64,000 nucleotides of DNA from Campanula takesimana (lineage: Eukaryota; Streptophyta; Magnoliopsida; Asterales; Campanulaceae): positions 1,888,407 to 1,952,406 of the forward strand of contig JAOWBW010000086.1 in the NCBI GenBank assembly GCA_026119855.1, given 5' to 3'. Within the stretch, counting starts at the first letter, position 1. Each line of letters opens with the position of its first letter. Of the stretch, positions 54,317-63,158 are shown piece by piece. The notes below the pieces were generated by a model. That model saw only the letters and a list, made by a program, of their open reading frames with translations, did no database searches and was not told where the DNA came from. Made by a program: the position numbers and the translations under genes.

Positions 54317-54997
54317 TTATTTAAAGGAGGTAGCCCCAATTTCCTCTTTTGCCCATGCCCATGTATTCCGTTGGCGGGTGATGACTCCGCTGTTAATGAG
54401 GCTTTGAATCTTTCTCCTCAATTGGAGGCAATCTTCGGTGTCATGCCCAATGTACTGGTGGTATTGGCAGTGTTTGGAGGGATCCAAGCCTTGCTTCACC
54501 TTACTTGGTTCATAATTGAACAAAGGAGACAACTTGCCGGCTTGAACTAGACTTTTGAAGAGTTTGCCCAAGTCGTCGAATTCGCGCTCGTCCTTCCTTT
54601 CACGAACTGTCTTTGAGGGTGATTTAGGTACCGGCACCCCTTGTTGATGAGTAGTCATAGGAGGCATCCCGACGGGGATAGTCTGTGGCAGCCCGTACAT
54701 TTGAGGAGCGTACGGGTGTTGACATTGAGCAAGAGGGAGAACTCGACTGAGGTAATCATAAACGCCACGAATGTCAGACAAATGGCGCCTCTCGATATCT
54801 CTTAGGGTCTTATGCATCTCCTTCTGAAAGTGTGTTGCTTGCTCGTTGAGAATGGCCTTAAAGTGGATTTCTTGTTCATCGAGGATGGCTTCGAAGTGGG
54901 ATGCTTGCTTACTGAGAGCAGTACCGGTGTAGAGGATTGTCTCGGGATCTTGGGTAGCAGCTTCAGTTGCAACTTCGATGTTCCTTGCAGCCGACAT
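54317..54997 (-). CDS. Mini-Gag of gag-only element II
   Basis: 226 codons, uninterrupted. The N-terminal part contains three 11-residue repeats (ASHFEAILDEQ, EIHFKAILNEQ, ATHFQKEMHKT; about residues 32-64), an 11-residue pattern typical of coiled coils, so it may oligomerise. Then a Pro-rich linker, EREFDDLGKLFKSLVQAG, and a zinc-knuckle-like CQYHQYIGHDTEDC (about residue 185) followed by LRRKIQSLINSG. The C-terminal half resembles the Gag end of the plus-strand Tat element (CKYHNYIGHTTDDC) and of the host Tat element. The capsid-like Gag core is missing. It may tether element RNA to particles made by a helper. This is the only credible protein gene in 11 kb of interior. Confidence 0.8.
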   Translation of the reverse strand: MSAARNIEVATEAATQDPETILYTGTALSKQASHFEAILDEQEIHFKAILNEQATHFQKEMHKTLRDIERRHLSDIRGVYDYLSRVLPLAQCQHPYAPQMYGLPQTIPVGMPPMTTHQQGVPVPKSPSKTVRERKDEREFDDLGKLFKSLVQAGKLSPLFNYEPSKVKQGLDPSKHCQYHQYIGHDTEDCLQLRRKIQSLINSGVITRQRNTWAWAKEEIGATSFK

Positions 54998-55144
54998 GAT
55001 GCAGAACTCTACGTCATGAAAGAATTAGATTCGTATTAATGATAAGGCATCGTTATAAAAATCATTTTTTGGAAAAGAGTCGGTCTCCACATTTTTGAAA
55101 TGCATTTTGGTAAAAAATTGAAAGTTTGACCGGGCCGAAGTTGC

Positions 55145-55204
55145 CTACGTTCCCCTTATCATGAGGGAGAGGTCCCACACAATAAGAGGCTCAGGTCGCC
55201 GTAG
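55145..55204 (-). ncRNA. CTACG/CGTAG hairpin motif, copy 7 (long loop)
   Basis: Outer stem CTACG (55145-55149) and CGTAG (55200-55204), with the usual ACCTGAGCCTC. The inner loop is about 20 bases longer than in other copies. It lies in the leader, 150 bp upstream of mini-Gag. Confidence 0.55.
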
Positions 55205-55299
55205 TTCGAATCAAGTTATACTTTTAAAAAGAGGTGAGAGATGACCATAGGGGTCAAAAAGAGGGAGATGACTCGGTCCTTGGTCAAGCATGGGTGAGG

Positions 55300-57435
55300 A
55301 AGACCTATAGGAGTTGGTTTTGATTGAGTAGGGTATGGCTTGACCTAAATTTGACCTAAGGTTTGACCTAAGGTTTGAGACAAGAAGTGGTTCAAGCTAG
55401 GATGCGACGATAATGGTGGGTTGACCTAGATGGGTAAAGGATAGGTCGACCTAAATGAGAAGGGTTGGATTGACCTATATGGTGAATGAATCAAGATAGC
55501 GGGTTGTAGCGGTTTGCCTATGGGATGATCTAAGCGAGATGGACATGGTTTGACCTAGGCGGGTCTAAGGTTGACCTATTCGGGTTGGTGGATTAAGGAT
55601 GGTTGGAGATTGACCTAGATGGATCCAAGATAGGTAAGTCGATCTAAGCGGGTCACGGGGTGACCTTGGCGGGTCAAAGGTGAAGGGGTAGTTTTAACCT
55701 AAGACGGGCAGGTTGACCTAAATGGGTCAAGGATGGTGTGTGTACCTAAACGGGTTGACCTAGGCTGGTCTGGACGACGGTGGGTCAAGATGACGGTTTG
55801 ACCTAAGCGGGTTAGGACCAAAGGTAATTGGGTTCACCTATGGAATCAAAGATTGACCTAAGAGGTCGAAAATGGATAAGGTTGGCCTAGGAGTCCAAGT
55901 TTGACCTAAGAGGTCGAAGGTGATTGGGTTGACCTAGGAGGTCAAAGGTTGACCTAAGAGGTCAACGGGTGATAATGTTGACCGAGGGGGTCAAAGGTTG
56001 ACCTAAGAGGTCAAAGGTGATAAGGTCGACCTAGGAGGATGAGGTTGACCTAGGGGGTCAAAGGTTGACCTAAGAGGTCAAAGATGATTAAGTTGACCTA
56101 GGGGGTCAAAGGTTGACCTAGGAGGTCGAAGGCGGATGAGGTTGACCTAGGGGGTCAAGGGTAGACCTAAGAGGTGAAAGGCGGATAAAGTTGACCTAAG
56201 GGGTCAAAGGTTGACCTAGGAGGTCAAAGGTAGATAAGGTTGACCTAGGAGGTCAAAGGTTGACCTAAATGGGTCAAGAACGGAGAAGGTTGACCTAGGG
56301 GGTCAAAGGTTGACCTAAGAGGTCAAAGGCGGATGAGGTTTGACCTAAGGGGTCAAAGGTAACCTAAGAGGTCGAGGAGTGACCTAAGAGGTCGAAGGTG
56401 ATAAGGTTGACCTAGGAGGTCAAGGATCAACCTAAGAGGTCAAAGGTTAATTTAGACGAATAAGGTTGACCTAGGGGTCAAAGGTTAACCTAAGGGGGTC
56501 AAGAGCGGAGAAAGTTGACCTAGGGGGTCAAAGGTTGACCTAAGAGGTTAAAAGACAAATGAGGTTGACCTAGGGGTCAAAGGTTGACTTAAACGGATAA
56601 GATTGACCTAGGGGGTCAAAGATTGACCTAAGGGGGTCAAGAGCGGAGAAGGTTGACCTAGGGGTCAAAGGTTGACCTAAGGGGGTCAAGAGCGGAGAAA
56701 GTTGACCTAGGGGGTCAAAGGTTGACCTAGGAGGTCAAAGGTTCAGAGGGTTGACCTAGGCGGTCAAAGGTTGACCTAGGGGGCCAAAGGTTGAGAAGGT
56801 TGACCTAGGCGGTCAAAGGTTGACCTAGGAGGTCAAAGGTTGACCTAAGGGGTCAAAGGCGGATAAGGTTGACCTAGTAGGTCAAAAGTTGGTAAGGGTT
56901 GACCTAGGGGGTCAAAGGTAGATAAAGTTGACCTAAGCAGTCAAAGGTTGATAAGGTTGACCTAGGGGGTCAAAGGTTGAGAAGGTTGACTTAGGCGGTC
57001 AAAGGTTGACCTAGGCGGTCAAAGGTTGACCTAGGAGGTCAAAGGTTGACCTAAGGGGTCAAAGGCGGATAAGGTTGACCTAGTAGGTCAAAAGTTGGTA
57101 AGGGTTGACCTAGGGGGTCAAAGGTAGATAAAGTTGACCTAGGCGGTCAAAGGTTGATAAGGTTGACCTAGGGAGTCAAAGGTTGACCTAGGAGGTCAAA
57201 GGTTCAGAGGGTTGACCTAGGCGGTCAAAGGTTGAGAAGGTTGACTTAAGCGGTCAAAGGTTGACCTAGGAGGTCAAAGGTTGACCTAAGGGGTCAAAGG
57301 CGGATAAGGTTGACCTAGGAGGTCAAAAGTTGGTAAGGGTTGACCTAGGGGGTCAAAGGTTGAGAAGGTTGACCTAGGCGGTCAAAGGTTGAGAAGGTTG
57401 ACCTAGGCGGTCGAAGGTGAAGGGTAGACCCAAAT
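55300..57435. repeat. W-box-like TTGACC tandem array
   Basis: About 2.1 kb of units such as GGTTGACCTAGGNGGTCAAA and GGTTGACCTAAGAGGTCAAA. TTGACC occurs on both strands, often as the inverted repeat GGTCAA-AGG-TTGACC. By eye it totals of the order of a hundred motifs. TTGACC matches the W-box core TTGAC(C/T) bound by plant WRKY factors. Larger blocks are themselves duplicated (about 56800-57060 resembles 56960-57330). It lies in the leader, between primer site and mini-Gag. Confidence 0.93.
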
Positions 57436-58126
57436 GGATCGCAATGATGGCCCAACGGATGAGCGATGGACCTTAGAGGTCGCCTAGATGCAATGCACAT
57501 TTTATTTTGCGAAAAGTTTTGCATTTATTTACATCCTAAATGGGTGGTCTGAGGAGTGTCCTAATCTCTGTGTGTGGGTTGACACGGGTTAGGTTAAAGG
57601 TTCCCACCGCTCGCGGAACGTACACAGTGAGTGGAGTAGACGAGTGACTCGAAAAATGTGAGGCAGTAGCGCACAAATACCTGCACATCGAATACTCCGG
57701 GTAGTAGGGACCTGTGCAGTGCTGACACGGACTAGTGGTAGTGTGAGGCAAGAAACTAATTCTTTTTAGAGAGAAAAGAGAGAAGTTTTGAATGTTTGAA
57801 TGATGCTATGCAATGCAATGCAGGAGAAGGAAAATAATGTACAAGGGAGCATAGCAGAGTTTTGTTTGACCCTAATACTAAGGCGAAAATAACAAAGGTA
57901 CATGGTACAAGGTACAAGGTACGAGTATTAACATGGCGGAGTGCGCGGGTGTATGTGTAAACATGGCTTAACTATAGGGGGCACGTGAAAACATGGCAAG
58001 TGTGCATATGTAAACATGGCAGGTGTGTGCATGTGTAAACATGGCAGGTGTGTGCATGTGTAAACATGGCAAGCATCATGATGTGACGAAAGATAGACCC
58101 ACTAAGTTTGAAAAAGTTTCAAAGCA
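57436..58126. other. Leader start of gag-only element II
   Basis: About 690 bp between the W-box array and the primer site. From 57905 to 58080 short units (GTGTAAACATGGCA(G/A)) repeat loosely every 20-28 bp. No gene. Confidence 0.65.
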
Positions 58127-58145
58127 GTCCCCAGCAGAGTCGCCA
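58127..58145 (-). other. Primer binding site, Tat type
   Basis: Minus strand TGGCGACTCTGCTGGGGAC, identical to the site at 28725, one base from the LTR edge. Sets the minus-strand orientation of the element. Confidence 0.9.
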
Positions 58146-58146
58146 C

Positions 58147-59230
58147 TGTGAATACGTGTGTTCGAAATTGGGATATTCATAGCAACATTAAAATTATGAG
58201 AGTCGCCACGCCGTTTTAATTATAGCCAAAACTTTGAGAAAAAGCATGTTTAATGGGTTCGGGGGTCAAATTACAACAAGAGAAGAATATTGAACGTTAT
58301 CACTCCTATTGCCCGAATGATCGGTCTTTCTATCATGATGCGGTGTATGTAGTGTGTTAGTGATTGAGACCGGATCCGAAGATTGCCTACGTTCCTCTCA
58401 ATGTGAGAAGCTCAGGTCAGCGTAGTTCGCAGAGAATTAGAATAGGTAGAAGAATCGGGATCATGCATAATGAGGGGGGAATTACCTAAAGATTAGGGTT
58501 TAGAAGTAGTTCCTAGATCATCCTTGGGTCGATGAACCCTAGATCATCATCGGCTATGAAATAACATGCAAACATGAAGATCGCAACCCTAAATATTGCA
58601 TAAATAAGGTTTTAATCTATGAACACGATGAACATATGAAGAACATATATGAACATATGAATGAACATGCGAAGCATATGAAGAAACTATGAATAAACAT
58701 GCAAGAACATGAATATTAAAGATCTACATTAGAAATAATGCAAGAACGTGAAGAAATAAGTTAGAAAACTTACCTATGTTGGCAAGAAATAAACCTTGAT
58801 CTTCTTGGAGGTTTGAATGCTAATTAGAGAGCAAAATTGTGTTTAAGAACTCTCAAATTCGGATCCTTAAACCAATAGCATGGAGTTGGTTTATATAGCA
58901 AACTGAGGGGAAGATCTGATGGTCCAGATCATCCGGCGCAAGGTTGGCCGCCTGGCCATTGTTGAAGCCGGTTACAAGAGTGGCCGCGTGGCCAAGATCA
59001 ACGCGGAGCAATGTTGGCCGCGTGGCCAAGGCTGCCGGCTGACTTGATTCTTAAGCTAGGGTTTCTGCATGGTTTTAAGGAAACCATTTATTACCTAATT
59101 TGATAGATTTTGCCATAAATGAGATATTTTGGGAATCCGGGACAAGTCTTTGCAAGGTTTCTAATTCCTATAAAGTCCTTGTATATTTGGGAAAGCCCTA
59201 ATAAACTCATTTTCAGGTCGGGTACTAACA
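58147..59230 (-). mobile_element. 5' LTR of gag-only element II (right copy)
   Basis: 1084 bp, the same length as the left copy, with three visible differences. Flanked at 59231-59235 by the second CTTTG target duplication. With a substitution rate of about 1.3e-8 per site per year (assumed), 3/1084 would mean about 0.1 million years. Confidence 0.97.
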
Positions 59231-62200
59231 CTTTGTGAATCATATCGTGGAACAAGTCTGTCACGGCTCTTTGGTAGGAAGCCCCAGCATTTCTTAACCC
59301 AAAGGGCATGACTGTGTAGCAAAAGGTACCCCACGGTGTTGTGAAGGCTGTCTTATGTTGATCTTCCTCGGCCATGAGAATCTGATTGTACCCAGCGAAC
59401 CCATCCACGAATGAGCGAACCTCGTAGGCAGCAGTGGAGTCGACTAGCATGTCGATATTAGGGAGTGGAAAATCATCCTTTGGGGAAGCTTTGTTTAAAT
59501 CCCGGAAGTCTACACAAACTCGAACCTTGCCGTTCGCCTTCCTGACTGTCACAATGTTGGCTAACCATGTCGGATACTCGATAACCTTGATGAAACCCAC
59601 ACTGAGGAGCTTCTCAATCTCTTCTTTGACCTGCAGAGACCATTCTGGCTTGATCTTTCGGAGCTTCTGCTTTACTGGCCTGGCATCTTCTTTGATCGGA
59701 ATCCTGTGCTCTGCTACCTTTCTGTCTAAACCCGGCATGTCTTTGTATGACCATGCGAATACATCCACGAACTCCTGTAGTAATGCAGTCAACTTGTCTT
59801 TGTCGTCCCCCTTGAAGAAGCTTCCAATCTTGGTTTCTTTTGGCTCTTCTTCGGTACCCAGATTAACAACGTGCAATTCTTCGTCAGCCTTTGGACCATT
59901 CTCGCCACGACTACGGACTTGTTGAGCAAGTTCATTTAAGTATGTTGTGTTTTCGTGGTCTATTTCATCATAATTTGAATCGTTATTAACTTGTTCGTTA
60001 AGTTCATTATTAGTTAATTCATCATTTATGATGTTTGCAATCTCAGGGTACTCAGAAATATCAAATTTTTCATTAGCAAAGAAAGGAAACACACGCTCGG
60101 CTATGGCCTCCAAATCCTCTTGGGTGAGGGTATTAGAGACACTCTCGGACTCGAAAGTAAGTGTGAGCTGCTCTTCCTTTGTTGGTGTGCGGGGTATGCA
60201 ACCCATTTCTTGGACTAAGAATTCCTCGGATACCACGGGCCCTTTTGTTGAATACCAATTTTTGATCGGCTCGGAGCTTGGCGGGATCTCACTGATAGTC
60301 TCGTTCATGATGACGGTGTCATGGATGGCGTTGACTTGGCATTCATTCATTACGGCAAGCTCTTTGAATATGGAGGCTAAATCTGTCAGTTCTTCCCCCA
60401 CGGTGATTTCTGTCTCGGACTCTATAGTCACCTTCCTTCCCCACCATTCACGGGGCGACATGGCAGTTGGTTCCCTTTCGGATTTCCGGATCTCACAATC
60501 GGAGAAGATTTCGAGGCCGGGCTTTTTGATACCTTTATTGTTAACCCACGGCTCGGGAAAGATCATGTATGGAATGTCTTCCCCTTGGCGGACAAAATAA
60601 CCATTCAACGTCTTGCGGTAAGGCCTTAGGTTAGGGACTTCATACCGACGGCCTTCTTTACGAGCTCGGGCCTTTTCGTTCTTGATCGCTTGTTCTTGCT
60701 TCAAGTCTTCTTCGGAAGGCTCGTACCCCAAACCGAATGTGTTCTTGACAAATGGGACTTGCACGGGATGTAGGATTCCTTGCTGATATTTCCCTAAGCC
60801 TAAACCAGGGAAGTAGTCCATATTCCTCATCATGCGGAGTACTTTGTGATTGCTGGGGGTCCATGATCCGTTTCCCCCTTCTTTATCAATGGCGTTGATT
60901 GAGATGCCGGAGAGAGTGGAGTCTGGTAGACCATGCTGAACTTGGTGGACGGGCTCACCTTTTCTGTGGATAGTGATGTTTTCAGCCATTACGGTCACTA
61001 TTTCATCACCATTTCGGATCTTGACACATTGGTGGAGAGTTGACGGTACGGCATTAGCACTGTGAATCCATGGTCGACCCAACAGTAAGTTGAACGAGGC
61101 CGGGATATCAAGCACTTGGAATGGAACGGACATGACCATGCTCCCAAACTCAATGTCTATTTCGATCATACCCATGACTGTACGGGCGGTGCTGTCATAA
61201 CCTCGGATTACTTGAGTAGAAGGCTTCAAATCAGAATCCTTAAGCCCCAGTATGCCCATGATTCTACCAGGCATGAGATTGAGTGCGGAACCACCGTCCA
61301 CTAAGACTCTTGAGACAGGCCTCCCCCTTGCTCGTACCTTGAGGTAAATAGCTTCGTTGTGGTCGGAACCAAACGGTGGAAGGTCCATATCGGCAAAGGT
61401 GATGACGTTGCCAAAATGAATGTGACCAATCATTGCCGTGAGGTCCTCGGGAGTAGTATCGGGAGAAACTGATGTATCATCGAGATTGCGGATGACAAGA
61501 TCTCGGTGTTTCTTCGAGGATGCAATGAGGTCCCAAATAGAGATGTTGGCTTGAGTATTCTTGAGTTGGACAAGTAGAGGGTCTTCGGGAGCGTTGTGAG
61601 CTTGCGGCCTTTGAGAAAAGGAGCTCGGTGCGGAAGTGGAAGGGTTGCTTGCTATGACTCGGCCGGATCGAGTTAGCATGTTGACGTTCCCATCTTTCTT
61701 CTTTTTCCTATTCTCTAGTACTTCCCTCATTACCTCATCGTAAGTCACTACATAACAAGAATTGTCAAGTTTATTCATAACATTGGGGCCCCCATTCACA
61801 ATTGGGATTGAATGGATGGTCCCCTCGAGTTCTCCTATCTCTATTACATTGACATGCTCGTCATTAGCAACTACAAATTCTTTCTTATCTATGAGATCTT
61901 GAATGACATTGCGGAGAACGAAGCAATCCTCGGTGGTGTGGCCACTATATTGGTGGTAGCCACAATACTTGTAGTGAGCATGATTAGGGTTGATCGTCTT
62001 GGGTTGGTACCCTTGCACGGGTGTGACTTGACCCTTTGCCTTGAGGACCTCGAACACTTCGGTTTGAGTCATGCCTTGGAGAGGCGTGTAGACACGGTCA
62101 CTTCGGGACTTCTTCCCTTGAGGTGGAGGAACCTTTTTGTAATTCCCCTTGTCAATAGTGACGGCGTTGACCGAGGCGTCTTTTGTGGAGTTGGAAGCGG

Positions 62201-62582
62201 CCTTGTAGCGGTAAGTTGGAGTGGTCTTCTTAATCTCCTTGAGCAAGTCATCCATGCGTACCCCCGCCTCATACATTTGGGAGAAGTCGGAGTAGCAAGC
62301 CCCACTTAGGTGAGTGCGGAGATCAATCTTGAGACACTTGAGAAATATGTCCATTTGCTCTTTTGTGTTCGGCCTCTCAACAATTTCAGAGAGTTTGTCA
62401 TTCCATCTCCTTGTGAAGTCGATGAAGGACTCATTGTCTCGTTGAGTGGTGTTCTCTAGCTCTTTCCTTGTGGGCCGGTGAGTGGTGTTGCCTTGGTATT
62501 GGTTCTTGAAGGCAAGCATGGCGGAGTCCCAATCAAGACGGACAGTGAGCGGGAGAGTAGCATACCAATCTTTTGCCGCCCC
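59231..62582 (-). CDS. Tat gag (C-part), protease, G-patch, RT (N-part)
   Basis: Open in one frame from the stop at 62583 to the insertion at 59230. Gag end: FLKCLKIDLRTHL and the zinc-knuckle-like CGYHQYSGHTTEDC (about residue 185 from 62519). Protease: VLVDGGSALNLMPG (about 61290), then LLLGRPWIH. A G-patch (MDYFPGLGLGKYQQGILHP, about 60800), as in Ogre/Tat elements. An acidic linker, then RT: VRVCVDFRDLNKASPKDDF, FAGYNQI, TVMPFGLRNAGASYQ. RT is cut just before its YVDD box by the gag-only element; the remainder is at 45101-45998. The frame past 59230 is insertion sequence. More than 1,090 clean codons point to recent activity before the interruption. Confidence 0.93.
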
Positions 62583-63158
62583 CTAGAGAGTGAGAGGAAA
62601 GCATTGAGCCATCACCTTGGTGGAGACCTTCTTTGGAACCATTGCCCAAATATAAGTCTCAATGTGAGCCATAGGACAAGAGTTGCCCTTGAATTTGCTT
62701 ATGTCGGGCATCTTGAACTTATCGGGAAGAGCGGCCATAGTACTCATGAGGATGGATGATTGATAAAGGCTTGTGTCGGAGCCTTTCCCCATGTTGAGTC
62801 CATTGAATTTTTGGTCGATGTAGGCCATGATAGAATCCACCATTTTGGGCTCATTGTTCTCGGAACTTGGTTCCCCCATTTTCTTGGTGCGGGTGTTGAC
62901 ATAAGGACTCTTGAACAAACCCTCGGTCCATTCGGATTCATCATCATTGTTCTTGTTCTTTCCCTTGGCAAGGTTGGTGAGCTTTTCTTTCATTAGCTCC
63001 ATTTCGGCCTCGTGGGCCTCCCTTTGGCTGTCGAGGTGGGATTGCCAAATGTCGTCTTTGCTTTGTGCCTCCTTGTTAAGGGTGGAGACTTGCTCTTGGA
63101 GGAGTTGGACCATAGTTGAGAGCTGTTCGAGAGACATGGTGTTGCTGCTGCCGGTCAT
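62583..63158 (-). CDS. gag: Tat Gag, N-terminal part
   Basis: Starts at the ATG 63156-63158 and runs 191 codons to a TAG at 62583-62585, after which the same frame continues into Gag-pol; a glutamine codon changed by C-to-T would explain the stop. Residues about 8-65 are rich in heptad-like L/M spacing with many E/K (MVQLLQEQVSTLNKE, EMELMKEKLTNLAK), a probable coiled coil. Then MVDSIMAYIDQKFNGLN and the start of the Gag core (LPDKFKMPDISKFKGNS, PMAHIETYIW). The N-terminal layout parallels the mini-Gag at 54317. Confidence 0.82.
   Translation of the reverse strand: MTGSSNTMSLEQLSTMVQLLQEQVSTLNKEAQSKDDIWQSHLDSQREAHEAEMELMKEKLTNLAKGKNKNNDDESEWTEGLFKSPYVNTRTKKMGEPSSENNEPKMVDSIMAYIDQKFNGLNMGKGSDTSLYQSSILMSTMAALPDKFKMPDISKFKGNSCPMAHIETYIWAMVPKKVSTKVMAQCFPLTL

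Noticed and set aside
55300..57435. Satellite or centromere array
   Set aside because: Confined between the primer site and mini-Gag of one element, flanked by intact LTRs, so it is part of the element.
59434..60600. Plus-strand frames of 163 and 190 codons
   Set aside because: Antisense to the well-supported Tat gag-pol frame; no domains seen.
61812..62309. Plus-strand frame of 165 codons
   Set aside because: Opposite the Tat Gag region. Low-complexity hydrophobic product without known features.
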